Shown here in pieces: positions 17,257 through 27,785 of a DNA stretch of 64,000 nt (the stretch's first letter is position 1; each line of letters starts with the position of its first letter). The position numbers were made by a program, and so were the translations under genes. The stretch comes from Burkholderiales bacterium (GTDB taxonomy: Bacteria > Pseudomonadota > Gammaproteobacteria > Burkholderiales > Burkholderiaceae_E). The stretch is from assembly GCA_027487815.1 (NCBI GenBank), contig JAIYCW010000026.1, positions 1 to 64,000 on the forward strand, given 5' to 3'. Under the pieces are notes generated by a model that saw only the letters and a list, made by a program, of their open reading frames with translations, ran no database searches and had not been told where the DNA came from.

Positions 17257-18489
17257 ATGGCCACCAAAGCTTTACCCGGTAATGCCCGAATCGTTGTCAA
17301 GGAATACACCTTTGCCTGGGAAGGGCGTGACCGCGCAGGCAAGACCATCAAGGGCGAAATGCGCTCAAGCGGCCAGGCGGTGGTGAACTCCACCTTGCGC
17401 CGTCAGGGCATCAATGTGCTTTCGATCAAGAAAAAGCGCATGAAGCGGGGCAAGAAGATCGTTGAGAAAGACATCACGATGTTCACCCGCCAGCTAGCTA
17501 CCATGATGCGGTCAGGCGTTCCCCTGCTGCAGGCCTTCGAAATCGTGTCCAAGGGTACGGCCAACCCGGCTGTGGCCAAGCTGTTTACTGAAATCAAGGG
17601 CGATGTCGAAACCGGCACCTCACTGTCGATGGCGTTTCGGAAATACCCGCTTCATTTTGACTCGTTGTTTTGCAACCTGGTCGGCGCGGGCGAGCAGGCC
17701 GGTATCCTGGATGATCTGCTTGATCGCCTGGCCACCTACAAGGAAAAAATTCTCGCCATCAAAGGCAAGATCAAGTCAGCCCTGTTTTATCCAGCGGCGG
17801 TATTGGTCGTGTCGTTTGTGGTGGTTACCGTGATCATGCTGTGGGTGATCCCGGCCTTCAAGGAAGTGTTCACCAGCTTTGGCGCCGATCTGCCAGCGCC
17901 CACCTTGCTTGTGATGGGAATGTCGGATTACTTCGTGAAGTATTGGTACCTGATTTTCGGCACGATCGGCGGGGTGTACTACTTCTTCATGCAAGCCTGG
18001 CGACGATCGCCCGCGGTGCAAATGGCAATGGACAGGATCTTGCTCAAAGCTCCGATTTTCGGACCGGTGATCGAGAAGGCCACGATTGCGCGGTGGCTCA
18101 GGACCCTTTCCACCATGTTTGCGGCCGGTGTGCCCTTGGTCGAAGCGCTGGATTCGGTGGGAGGTGCAGCAGGCAATATCGTTTATCTGAACGCCACCAA
18201 AAAGATTCAGCAGCAAGTGGCAACCGGTACCAGCCTCACCGTGGCCATGCAGTCGCTGAATCTGTTTCCCAACATGGTGATCCAGATGGCGGCCATCGGT
18301 GAAGAGTCGGGCTCGCTCGATTCCATGCTTGGCAAATCGGCCGACATCTATGAGCGCGAAGTCGATGAAGCCGTGGAAAGCTTATCCTCGCTGATGGAAC
18401 CTCTCATCATGGTGGTGCTGGGCACCATCATCGGTGGCTTGGTGGTGGCAATGTATCTGCCGATCTTCAAGCTCGGTCAAGTGGTGTAA
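17257..18489 (+). CDS. pilC: type IV pilus inner membrane platform protein PilC
   Basis: This 410-residue GspF/PilC-family protein contains two copies of the T2SSF domain: about 70-195 (FTRQLATMMRSGVPLLQAFE, then GEQAGILDDLLDRLA) and about 280-400 (WLRTLSTMFAAGVPLVEALD, then GEESGSLDSMLGKSA). Three membrane helices are seen near 175-195, 220-245 and the C-terminus. PilC anchors PilB and passes pilins into the growing fibre. Start at ATG 17257 with AGGA upstream; the end is followed after 32 bases by pilD. Confidence 0.95.
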   Translation: MATKALPGNARIVVKEYTFAWEGRDRAGKTIKGEMRSSGQAVVNSTLRRQGINVLSIKKKRMKRGKKIVEKDITMFTRQLATMMRSGVPLLQAFEIVSKGTANPAVAKLFTEIKGDVETGTSLSMAFRKYPLHFDSLFCNLVGAGEQAGILDDLLDRLATYKEKILAIKGKIKSALFYPAAVLVVSFVVVTVIMLWVIPAFKEVFTSFGADLPAPTLLVMGMSDYFVKYWYLIFGTIGGVYYFFMQAWRRSPAVQMAMDRILLKAPIFGPVIEKATIARWLRTLSTMFAAGVPLVEALDSVGGAAGNIVYLNATKKIQQQVATGTSLTVAMQSLNLFPNMVIQMAAIGEESGSLDSMLGKSADIYEREVDEAVESLSSLMEPLIMVVLGTIIGGLVVAMYLPIFKLGQVV

Positions 18490-18521
18490 TCTGCGCAGCG
18501 TTTGTTGCGCTAGGCTGCTTG

Positions 18522-19394
18522 ATGCTTGATGCCCTGATTCAAAACCCGACGCTGGCCGTCGGGGTGACCTTCTGCCTGAGCTTGCTCGTCGGGAGCTTTC
18601 TCAATGTGGTGATCCATCGCTTGCCGAAAATGATGGAGCTGCAATGGCAGCGCGATATTGAAGAAATGCGTGCTGAAGAGCTGACCCCGGGTGGTGCGCA
18701 AGCCCTGCCTGCCCCTGAGCGCTACAACCTGATGGTGCCCCGGTCAGCTTGCCCGCACTGCGGCCACAAGATCACAGCGCTTGAGAATATTCCTGTGCTG
18801 AGCTGGCTGGTGCTGCGCGGCAAATGCTCGGCTTGCGGCGCCAAAATATCGCCCCGATATCCACTCGTCGAGCTAATCACAGCAGGCTTGAGCGCGCTCG
18901 CCATCGCCTGGTTTGGGCCGACGTGGATCGGGGTGGGTGCGGTGCTCCTCACCTGGTGCCTGATCGCGCTGACATGCATCGATTTTGATACCCAGCTTTT
19001 GCCCGATAGCCTGACCTTGCCGCTGATGTGGCTGGGGCTGCTGTTTAACCTCAACAGCGTGTTTGTGCCACTGAGCGATGCGGTGGTGGGGGCCATGCTC
19101 GGATATCTGGTGTTGTGGTCGGTGTATTGGGTGTTCAAGCTCGTGACTGGCAAAGAGGGCATGGGCTATGGCGATTTCAAGCTTTTGGCTGCACTCGGCG
19201 CTTTTATGGGCTGGAAGGCGATTCCTGCAATTATTGTGATGTCGTCGATAGTGGGTGCAGTGGTTGGCATTGCGCTGATTGTGCTCGCGCGCCACGGCAA
19301 AAGTGTGCCTATCGCCTTTGGCCCGTACCTGGCTGGAGCCGGGCTATTGACCCTCTACATGGGCCCTTCCCTGATGGGCTTGATCCCACTTTGA
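18522..19394 (+). CDS. pilD: prepilin peptidase/N-methyltransferase PilD
   Basis: This 290-residue polytopic membrane enzyme cleaves the leader of type IV prepilins and methylates the new N-terminal residue. The cytoplasmic zinc domain has the double CxxC (CPHCGH and CSACGA, about 75-110). The catalytic aspartates sit in TCIDFDTQLLPD and GMGYGDFKLLAALGAF. About eight hydrophobic segments fit the family. ATG 18522 is preferred to a TTG one codon earlier; no strong ribosome-binding site is seen, so translation may depend on upstream pilC. coaE begins 10 bases after the stop. Confidence 0.95.
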   Translation: MLDALIQNPTLAVGVTFCLSLLVGSFLNVVIHRLPKMMELQWQRDIEEMRAEELTPGGAQALPAPERYNLMVPRSACPHCGHKITALENIPVLSWLVLRGKCSACGAKISPRYPLVELITAGLSALAIAWFGPTWIGVGAVLLTWCLIALTCIDFDTQLLPDSLTLPLMWLGLLFNLNSVFVPLSDAVVGAMLGYLVLWSVYWVFKLVTGKEGMGYGDFKLLAALGAFMGWKAIPAIIVMSSIVGAVVGIALIVLARHGKSVPIAFGPYLAGAGLLTLYMGPSLMGLIPL

Positions 19395-19404
19395 AGTCGC
19401 GTTC

Positions 19405-20037
19405 ATGAAACTGATAGTGGGCCTGACTGGCGGAATCGGGAGCGGCAAAACGACCGTGTCTGACGCCTTGCAGGCACATGGCGCAAGCGTGGTTGATACC
19501 GACAGAATTGCCCATGCCATGACCGCGCCCGGCGGGGCTGCGATGGATGCCATTCGCGAGATCTTTGGCCCACGCTCGATGGCTGCCGATGGCAGCATGG
19601 ACCGCGCCTGGATGCGCGAAACCGTGTTTGCCGACCCTGATGCCAAACGGCGGCTCGAGTCGATTTTGCACCCCCTCATCCGGGAAGCCTCCAACCGGCA
19701 AGTCCGCGAAGCCACCGGTCTGTATGTCGTGCTGGTTGTGCCACTACTCATCGAAAGTGGCCGCTGGAATGAGCGCGTACACCGGGTGTTGGTGGTGGAT
19801 TGCCCGGTGGCGACCCAAGTGATTCGGGTGCAGCGGCGCAGCCAGTTGCCCGAGTCACAGATTCGCTCCATCATCGCGCAACAAGCCAGCCGTGAGCAAC
19901 GTTTGGCTGCGGCCAGTGATGTTCTGTTCAATGATGGAAGCCAGCACGGGCTGCTGGCTGCGACCCGCGCCCTGCATACTCAATACTTGGCAACTCGTGC
20001 CACGGCAAATCTCGACTTGGCTGAGCAGGGGATTTAG
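19405..20037 (+). CDS. coaE: dephospho-CoA kinase
   Basis: This 210-residue P-loop kinase carries out the last step of coenzyme A synthesis. The N-terminus [19 protein letters not shown] carries Walker A, followed by [15 protein letters not shown] (catalytic aspartate). [11 protein letters not shown] and [12 protein letters not shown] are the typical substrate-lid elements; [15 protein letters not shown] near residue 132 completes the signature. Length is normal. It lies in the pil block between pilD and zapD, an arrangement frequent in beta- and gammaproteobacteria. Confidence 0.95.
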   Translation: MKLIVGLTGGIGSGKTTVSDALQAHGASVVDTDRIAHAMTAPGGAAMDAIREIFGPRSMAADGSMDRAWMRETVFADPDAKRRLESILHPLIREASNRQVREATGLYVVLVVPLLIESGRWNERVHRVLVVDCPVATQVIRVQRRSQLPESQIRSIIAQQASREQRLAAASDVLFNDGSQHGLLAATRALHTQYLATRATANLDLAEQGI

Positions 20038-20060
20038 GCCACAATCGCGCTGCATCGAGA

Positions 20061-20825
20061 GTGGCTGTTTTGATCCTTTACGAATACCCCCTGAACGAAC
20101 GCATCCGCACCCTGCTGCGGTTGGAAGATCTCTTCGAGAGATTGGATGTGTTCGCGCGCCGCGAATCCGCGATGGATCACCATGTCGCGCTGATTACCCT
20201 GTTCGATATTCTCGATATCACCGCCCGGGCCGACCTGAAATCCGATCTCCTGCAGGAGCTTGAGCGCCAGCGCCAGACCCTGATGGGATTTCGCAGCGCG
20301 CCAAATGTGTCAGTCGATGCGCTCGAAAGAATCCTGACCCAGATTGATCGGGCCTGGAATGATCTGAATAACGCTGCGGGAAAGACCGGCCAACACTTGC
20401 GCGATAACGAATGGCTCATGAGCATTCGCAGCCGCGCAATTATTGCCGGCGGGGCCTCGGAATTCGATTTGCCTTCCTATTACGCTTGGCAAAACCGCCC
20501 AAGCGAAGAGCGCCTAAGCGACATCAACGCCTGGATTACGCCGTTTCGCCCCTTGCTCGACAGCCTTTCGATTGTGCTCAAGCTGCTGCGCGAAAGTGGC
20601 CAACGCTCGCAACAGGCCGCAATCAGCGGCAGTTTCCAGCAGCCTCTGGGAGGCAAAACCTATCAGATGGTGCAGGTTTCGGTGAACCCCTCGGCGCGTG
20701 CGATCCCCGAAATCAGCGCCAACAAGTATTTGTTGTGGATTCGCTTTACCTCCCAGGATGGCGATTTACGCCCCAAGGCCTATGAAGGTAACGTCGAGTT
20801 TGAGCTGACGCTATGCAACCTATAG
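20061..20825 (+). CDS. zapD: cell division protein ZapD
   Basis: This 254-residue ZapD (formerly DUF1342/YacF) protein cross-links FtsZ filaments at the division ring. The N-terminus [20 protein letters not shown] is diagnostic, and the all-helical first half leads to a beta-rich C-terminal half. The start is given as GTG 20061 (GAGA just upstream); a TTG three codons later is the alternative, so the first residues are uncertain. Its 3' end overlaps yacG by 13 bases, so the two are co-translated. Confidence 0.93.
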   Translation: MAVLILYEYPLNERIRTLLRLEDLFERLDVFARRESAMDHHVALITLFDILDITARADLKSDLLQELERQRQTLMGFRSAPNVSVDALERILTQIDRAWNDLNNAAGKTGQHLRDNEWLMSIRSRAIIAGGASEFDLPSYYAWQNRPSEERLSDINAWITPFRPLLDSLSIVLKLLRESGQRSQQAAISGSFQQPLGGKTYQMVQVSVNPSARAIPEISANKYLLWIRFTSQDGDLRPKAYEGNVEFELTLCNL

Positions 20826-21037
20826 TCGCCTGCCCGGCGTGCAAGCGCAAAATCCCGTACAGCACCAGCAATCCGGCACGCCCGTTTTGCTCGATGCGCT
20901 GTAAATCCCTCGATTTGGGTGCTTGGGCCTCGGAAGCCTACAAAATCAGTGGCTCGCCGCTTGAGGCTCCAGGCTCGGATCACCCGGGTGAAGACACGCG
21001 GCCAACGGATCGCGCTATTCGCGTGCCTCGCGACTAG
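20813..21037 (+). CDS. yacG: DNA gyrase inhibitor YacG, zinc-binding
   Basis: This 74-residue protein has the zinc finger [11 protein letters not shown] followed by [18 protein letters not shown], so four cysteines (about residues 8, 11, 27, 31) hold one zinc. E. coli YacG binds GyrB and blocks gyrase. The tail after residue 50 is charged and disordered, as usual. The start lies within the end of zapD. It converges with the Nudix gene, which ends nine bases after it. Confidence 0.93.
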   Translation: MQPIVACPACKRKIPYSTSNPARPFCSMRCKSLDLGAWASEAYKISGSPLEAPGSDHPGEDTRPTDRAIRVPRD

Positions 21038-21046
21038 GCTGGTCGG

Positions 21047-21811
21047 CTAGGCCTCGCGCCAAACGCCTTGCGCCAGTTGGTGCACTTCCGGCAGAGGGCT
21101 TGTCTGCGCAAAAGACGCCAGAAACCGGGCCACTTGAGACTCATGAATGTAAGCGGGTGCCGAAACGCGTTCCAGCAGGCTTGACGCAAGACAGCCAGCA
21201 TCGGGCTCCAGCAAAATCGCGTCAACCTGGTGGGCGGCCTGCGCCCGGCTGACATCTTCGGCGCTTGAACACCTGACAACCAGGCGAGTCTCTGAGCTGA
21301 GGGGGCCTTCGGAATCCAGGTCACAAGCTTTAAGCACCCGAACCGCAGGATTGCTTCTAAATTCTTCAAGCACCAAAGTGCGCGGAAGCGCGAGCCAAGG
21401 CAAAAGTGGCAAAGCGGCAGGCAGCAAGGGCTCAACCTCAATGGCCCGCGCATTGCACCAGGCAAACGCCTGCCCCTCACGCCCCTCGGGTTGACCCGAA
21501 AACTTAAACACGCGGCGAAAGTGCAAGCGCACGCGGGCGTGTTCGTAGGAGTGCTCGCGCAATACCCAGGGAAAGGAAGCGGCAATCCTTATGCCCAATT
21601 CTTCTTCAAGCTCGCGTGCCAAGGCTGCATCAACCGTTTCGCGAGCCTCGATCTTGCCGCCAGGAAACTCCCACCATCCCGCATACGCCTTGCCCGCAGG
21701 GCGTTGGCCCATCAGCACCCGGCCCTGGGCATCAAACACGAGACCCACAGCCACTTCGGTAAAGGGGCGGGTATCTGTTTGCAAACCTGAGTCCGCGCCC
21801 TGGGCTGTCAT
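21047..21811 (-). CDS. Nudix hydrolase with degenerate C-terminal ThiE-like domain
   Basis: This 254-residue protein has an N-terminal MutT-type Nudix domain. The Nudix box is GGKIEARETVDAALARELEEELGI (about 48-71, pattern GX5EX7REUXEELG satisfied). MutT removes oxidised GTP from the nucleotide pool. In beta- and gammaproteobacteria this domain is often fused to a thiamine-phosphate-synthase-like barrel of about 170 residues; here only about 100 residues follow, with no clear phosphate or diphosphate-binding motif, so that half looks eroded. I use ATG 21811 because it overlaps the upstream ATPase stop (ATGA); a longer reading frame would run back inside that gene. Confidence 0.82.
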   Translation of the reverse strand: MTAQGADSGLQTDTRPFTEVAVGLVFDAQGRVLMGQRPAGKAYAGWWEFPGGKIEARETVDAALARELEEELGIRIAASFPWVLREHSYEHARVRLHFRRVFKFSGQPEGREGQAFAWCNARAIEVEPLLPAALPLLPWLALPRTLVLEEFRSNPAVRVLKACDLDSEGPLSSETRLVVRCSSAEDVSRAQAAHQVDAILLEPDAGCLASSLLERVSAPAYIHESQVARFLASFAQTSPLPEVHQLAQGVWREA

Positions 21812-22749
21812 TTTGCAGCGCGACGCGGCTTGGCTATGGCGGTAGTTTTTACACCAGGCTTTGCGCTGCGACCAGCCTTGGCATGACTGCCCGCCCAATG
21901 CTTGGCAAATTGCCAGGCGACCCGGCCCGAGCGCGAGCCACGCTCCAGCGCAAAGCGCAATGCATCACCGCGCGCCGCTTCAATTTGCTTGGGCTCCACC
22001 CCAAGTTGCGCCAGCCAGTGAGCCACAATCGACAGGTAGTCATCCTGGCGAAACGGATAAAACGCCACCCACAGCCCAAAGCGCTCCGAGAGCGAAATCT
22101 TTTCCTCGGTGGTTTCACCGGGGTGAATCTCGCCATCCTCCTGATGCTTGGCCGCGAGATTCTCAGCCATCTTCTCAGGCATCAAATGGCGCCGGTTGGA
22201 GGTGGCATAAATCAGGACGTTGTCGGACTGCGCTGCAATTGAACCATCCAGCGCGACCTTGAGCGCCTTATAGCCTGGTTCGCCCTCGTCAAACGAGAGG
22301 TCATCACAAAACACTATAAAGCGCTCGGGCCGCTGCGCGACCAATTCCACAATATCGGGCAGATCAATGAGATCGTCTTTGTCAACCTCGATCAGACGCA
22401 ACCCCTGGCGCTGGAATTCATTGAGGCACGCTTTGATTAACGACGACTTGCCGGTGCCGCGCGACCCGGTGAGCAATACATTATTGGCGGGCTGGCCTTT
22501 CACAAACTGCCGGGTGTTGGCTACGATTTCCTCTTTTTGCCGATCGACGTTTTGCAGATCATGCAAGCGGATCGTGGCCACCTGGCGCACCGGTTGCAGC
22601 ATGCCGCCATAGGCAAGGCCGCCGCGATGCCGCCGCCAGCGAAACGCTATGCCAGCATCAAAATCAGGCTTGGCATCCGGAGGCAAGAGGGGTTCGAGGC
22701 GATCCAGAAATTGTTCAATACGCTGGACTAATCTATCGGGAAACAGCAT
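21808..22749 (-). CDS. DUF815 family ATPase
   Basis: This 313-residue AAA-like ATPase has Walker A GSRGTGKSSLIKA (near 99) and Walker B FIVFCDDLSF (near 148). Sensor-like residues are seen in VLIYATSNRRHL, and a C-terminal lid domain follows. Proteins of this family are widespread in bacteria with no firm role. The last 25 residues are basic. It sits between argJ and the Nudix gene on the same strand; its stop overlaps the Nudix start by four bases, so the pair is translationally coupled. Confidence 0.87.
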   Translation of the reverse strand: MLFPDRLVQRIEQFLDRLEPLLPPDAKPDFDAGIAFRWRRHRGGLAYGGMLQPVRQVATIRLHDLQNVDRQKEEIVANTRQFVKGQPANNVLLTGSRGTGKSSLIKACLNEFQRQGLRLIEVDKDDLIDLPDIVELVAQRPERFIVFCDDLSFDEGEPGYKALKVALDGSIAAQSDNVLIYATSNRRHLMPEKMAENLAAKHQEDGEIHPGETTEEKISLSERFGLWVAFYPFRQDDYLSIVAHWLAQLGVEPKQIEAARGDALRFALERGSRSGRVAWQFAKHWAGSHAKAGRSAKPGVKTTAIAKPRRAAK

Positions 22750-22781
22750 GGTGGTCGCAGGAATAGTGGGATGGTTTAAGT

Positions 22782-24017
22782 TCAGGAGCGGTAATCGGCA
22801 TTGATCGACACATAGTCATGCGAGAGGTCGCAGGTCCAGACTGTCGTGTGATGGGTGCCGCGCCCCAGCATGATGCGAATCGTGATTTCAGCTTGCTTCA
22901 TGACGCGCTGACCGTCGGCCTCAAGATACTGCGGATGCCGCCCGCCACGGGTCGCCACATGCACATCATCGAGATACAACTCGATGCCTTCCACCTCAAG
23001 ATCATCCACACCCGCATACCCCACGGCTGCGAGGATGCGGCCCAAGTTGGGATCGGAAGCAAAGAACGCAGTCTTGACCAAAGGCGAGTGCGCTACCGCA
23101 TACGCCACTTGGGCCACTTCCTGTTCGCTGCGCCCTTGCTGCACATTGATGGCGATGAACTTGGTGGCGCCCTCCCCATCACGCACAATCGCCTGAGCCA
23201 GCTCAATCGCGACCGCCTCGATCACCTCAAACAGTGCGCGGCTCGCAGCATCGTCGCCAGCAATCTTGAGCGAACCCGCGCCGGTGGCGACGACCACAAA
23301 GGAATCATTGGTGGAGGTATCACCATCCACTGTCACCCGATTAAAACTGGTGTTGGCTGCTGCACGTACCCACGATTCCAGCACGGCTTGCGGCACCTGC
23401 GCATCCAGCGCAATGAAGCCCAGCATAGTGGCCATGTTGGGCCGAATCATGCCTGCGCCTTTACAGATGCCAGTGACATTCACCGGTTGCCCGGCGATCA
23501 CGGCATGGCGTGACACCAGTTTGGGTTGGGTGTCGGTGGTCATGATGCCTTGCGCCGCTTCAAGCCAACGCTGACCATCAGCGCTTTGGCCAAGTTGAGC
23601 GACCGCCGCGGGCAGACCCGCCAACAGGCGATCCATGGGCAGTGGTTCAAGAATCACACCGGTGGAGAATGGCAGCACTTGCGTTGATTCACACTGCAGC
23701 AAGCCTGCAAGCTCCACACAACTTGCGCGAGCATCAGCCAGACCACGCTCGCCAGTGCCAGCGTTGGCGCAGCCCGTGTTGACCAAAAGCGCTCGCGGAC
23801 GCACGCTTGCTGCCAAATGCTCCTGGCATATCTGTACAGGCGCAGCGCAGAATCGATTTCGGGTAAAGACGCCTGCCACAGTTGCTGACTCCGGCCAATG
23901 TATCACCACAACATCGCGCCGATTCGCCTTACGAATGCCCGCCATCGTTGTGCCGATATGGAGCCCGGCCACAGTATTGATACTCGCAGGGTCGGGCAGC
24001 GGCAGGTTCACAGGCAT
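22782..24017 (-). CDS. argJ: bifunctional glutamate N-acetyltransferase/amino-acid acetyltransferase ArgJ
   Basis: This 411-residue ornithine acetyltransferase of arginine biosynthesis transfers acetyl from N-acetylornithine to glutamate. The self-cleavage site lies in [16 protein letters not shown] (near 190), where the Thr of ATML becomes the N-terminal nucleophile of the beta chain. The upstream oxyanion pair is in [10 protein letters not shown]. The C-terminal [15 protein letters not shown] is standard. Whether it is bifunctional (also using acetyl-CoA) cannot be told from sequence. GGAGAG precedes the ATG. Upstream, 87 bases separate it from the helicase gene on the same strand. Confidence 0.95.
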   Translation of the reverse strand: MPVNLPLPDPASINTVAGLHIGTTMAGIRKANRRDVVVIHWPESATVAGVFTRNRFCAAPVQICQEHLAASVRPRALLVNTGCANAGTGERGLADARASCVELAGLLQCESTQVLPFSTGVILEPLPMDRLLAGLPAAVAQLGQSADGQRWLEAAQGIMTTDTQPKLVSRHAVIAGQPVNVTGICKGAGMIRPNMATMLGFIALDAQVPQAVLESWVRAAANTSFNRVTVDGDTSTNDSFVVVATGAGSLKIAGDDAASRALFEVIEAVAIELAQAIVRDGEGATKFIAINVQQGRSEQEVAQVAYAVAHSPLVKTAFFASDPNLGRILAAVGYAGVDDLEVEGIELYLDDVHVATRGGRHPQYLEADGQRVMKQAEITIRIMLGRGTHHTTVWTCDLSHDYVSINADYRS

Positions 24018-24104
24018 ATTGGCTCTCCAAAAAATTCAGGCGCGCCAGTGTACTACCGAGCGCGCCTGGGATCCTCGCCACTAAGGCTGAAGATCAATCA
24101 AACA

Positions 24105-25691
<1,587 letters not shown>

Positions 25692-26086
25692 GATTGATTT
25701 TTCCGCGATCGTTATGATCGCCAGCAGAGCCCCGCACAAGCGCCTTGAAAAACATCTAGGTCGATGCACCAGCCGGCAGGGCTTCAAATTCGACAACAGA
25801 AGGTCAGAATTGACTGCAGCGTTGACTGGTTCTTAAGCGCTGCGAGGCGGAGTATAGCCGCAAAAGCTCGAATCGACCGGATTTGCGGCATCGGCCAGAC
25901 CAAAGGTGAACTTGGGCTCATAGCTGGGGATCAGCATGCGCGGTCATAAAAAGTTATCAAACCGTGATCTTGGCGAGATCTTCGCCAAACCGTTTGAGAT
26001 CATTCAGTGATCTGCGAGGCCTAAGATTTAGTTGTCAGATCGTTTCATCGTTCTGATCCTCCTCTCTTCGATACCTCATCGAAGTT
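25692..26086. other. structured intergenic region, possible small RNA or short peptide
   Basis: No gene of normal size fits here. On the plus strand three perfect hairpins lie close together: TTGGCGA/TCGCCAA (25970-25988), AGATCA/TGATCT (25997-26013) and CTTCGAT/ATCGAAG (26066-26084), followed by the terminator at 26087. A plus-strand reading frame of 24 codons starts at ATG 25936, five bases after GGGGA, and ends at TGA 26008-26010. On the minus strand AGAGGAGG is followed by a six-codon frame (ATG at 26048). Either strand could be transcribed; the minus strand might be the leader of the helicase gene. Confidence 0.35.
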
Positions 26087-26115
26087 AAAAGCCACCTCAC
26101 CGGTGGCTTTTTTTT
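26087..26115 (+). terminator. Rho-independent terminator, probably bidirectional
   Basis: The stem GCCACC/GGTGGC (26091-26096 and 26102-26107) is extended by A-T pairs and followed on the plus strand by eight T. On the minus strand four T follow, so it can also end the aldehyde dehydrogenase operon, whose stop is 39 bases away. The longer T run points to a plus-strand transcript. Confidence 0.8.
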
Positions 26116-26153
26116 CGCCCTTTTGGCGGCGCGCGCCCTTCGACAACCCGGCT

Positions 26154-27776
26154 CTAAAGAATAAAGCCCGTATTAACAAAAGCGGAGTGATGCCCCTCGA
26201 CGATCGCATTCAGCAAGGCCTTGTTCGGCTCCGAGGCGCGAGTGGCTACCATCGAGCGAATTGAAAAGGCGCGCAAGGCATCGCTAATTGATAGCGTGCC
26301 CTCCGCAGAATCCTTGCGCCCTGCAAACGGAAACACATCGGGGCCACGCTGGCATTGGCAGTTGATATTCACCCGGCACACTTGATTCACCAAGGGATCC
26401 ACCAGCGCACCCACCTGCACCGGATCGGTACCAAACACACTCACCTGCTGGCCGTGATCGGAAGTGATCACATAATTGAGCGCCTCCTCCACATCATCAA
26501 AGGGCATCACCGGAATCAAGGGCCCGAATTGCTCCTCGCGGTACAGCTTCATCCCTTCACTCACCGGGTAAACGATGGCGGGCCGATACAGGGTGCCTAC
26601 AACCTCACCACCGCCCGCATTCACCACGCGCGCGCCTTGATCGCAGGCATCCTTCAGCGCTTCAGTCATGTAACGGGTGCGGTGCGGCCCCGGCAGCGGC
26701 GTGATATGCACACCGGCTTCCCAGGGCATCCCAATCTTGAGTCTTTCAACAGCAATCGTAAGACGCAACAAGAACTCGGCAACAATCGACCGATGCACAA
26801 TCAGCATCTTGAGCGCAGTGCAACGCTGTCCATTAAACGAGAGCGCGCCGGTCACACATTCCTGCACCGCAAGATCAAGATCGGCATCGGGCAACACAAT
26901 CGCAGCATTCTTGGCATCGAGCCCAAGAATCGCCCGCAGGCGATGCGATTTAGGATGCTGCTTTTTAAGATGGTCCGCGACCCGGCTCGAACCGATCAGC
27001 GCCAGCACGTTGATCTTTCCGCTGGCGAGCATCCGCGGCACCACCACTTCGCCTGGAGCATAGATGATGTTCACCACGCCGGCCGGGAAGCAATCGCGAA
27101 ACGCTTCAAGCAATGGGCCAAACAGCAAGGTGCCGTATTGCGGGGGTTTCAGCACCACCGTATTGCCCATCAGCAGCGCAGGAATCAGGGTGCAAAAGGT
27201 TTCATTGAGCGGATAGTTATAAGGCCCCAGGCAAAGCACCACACCGAGAGGCGTGCGCCTGACCTGACCAATCGTGCCTTCCACAATGGTGAAGCGCGAG
27301 TTGCCGTTGTCGGTGTCCTTGAGCGCCTGAATCGTCGCGACCATGTATTCAATGGTGCGATCAAACTCCTTGCGCGAATCTGCAATGCTCTTGCCGATTT
27401 CCCACATCAGCAGCTTCACAACTTCGGTGCGCTTGGCCTGCATCGCAGAAACAAAACGCTGCATGCATTGAATCCGGCCAGCCACCGACATGGTGGGCCA
27501 CACGCCAGTGCCGTTGGCATAAGCCGCCACAGCCGCATCCAGTGCTTCCTCGCTATGGGCCTCATCCATTTCCGGATAGCTGCCCAACACAACAGGTTTC
27601 AAGCCATCAGCCGCATCCCTGATCCACACCGGAGAATGCACCGCCCGGCAAGGCCCCTCCCAGATTTCGAGTTGCCCGCCGACCAACCAACGCCTCTCGT
27701 TGATTTCGCCCGACAGCCGATGCTCCTCGGGAATGGCATCCGCAGTCGGAAAACACGGCAGGAGTTGAGTGGTCAT
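26154..27776 (-). CDS. aldehyde dehydrogenase, GAPN-like (NADP-dependent glyceraldehyde-3-phosphate dehydrogenase type)
   Basis: This 540-residue member of the aldehyde dehydrogenase superfamily resembles non-phosphorylating glyceraldehyde-3-phosphate dehydrogenase. RRTPLGVVLCLGPYNYPLNE near 180 and PALLMGNTVVLKPPQYGTL form the coenzyme region, and the catalytic cysteine is in SFNGQRCTALK near 320. The usual ELGGK segment, which brings the general-base glutamate, reads GLDAKN here, so that glutamate is not in its usual place. I believe a GAPN subgroup shares this. It is the last gene of the catabolic operon and would turn glyceraldehyde-3-phosphate into 3-phosphoglycerate. Starts nine bases after the kinase stop. 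Confidence 0.82.
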   Translation of the reverse strand: MTTQLLPCFPTADAIPEEHRLSGEINERRWLVGGQLEIWEGPCRAVHSPVWIRDAADGLKPVVLGSYPEMDEAHSEEALDAAVAAYANGTGVWPTMSVAGRIQCMQRFVSAMQAKRTEVVKLLMWEIGKSIADSRKEFDRTIEYMVATIQALKDTDNGNSRFTIVEGTIGQVRRTPLGVVLCLGPYNYPLNETFCTLIPALLMGNTVVLKPPQYGTLLFGPLLEAFRDCFPAGVVNIIYAPGEVVVPRMLASGKINVLALIGSSRVADHLKKQHPKSHRLRAILGLDAKNAAIVLPDADLDLAVQECVTGALSFNGQRCTALKMLIVHRSIVAEFLLRLTIAVERLKIGMPWEAGVHITPLPGPHRTRYMTEALKDACDQGARVVNAGGGEVVGTLYRPAIVYPVSEGMKLYREEQFGPLIPVMPFDDVEEALNYVITSDHGQQVSVFGTDPVQVGALVDPLVNQVCRVNINCQCQRGPDVFPFAGRKDSAEGTLSISDALRAFSIRSMVATRASEPNKALLNAIVEGHHSAFVNTGFIL

Positions 27777-27785
27777 GAGAAGCTT

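Noticed and set aside
26028-26048. Six-codon minus-strand frame after AGAGGAGG, as a leader peptide of the helicase gene
   Set aside because: The ribosome-binding site is good but spacing is long and no run of regulatory codons or attenuator hairpin pair before the helicase is evident; kept only as part of the structured-region finding.
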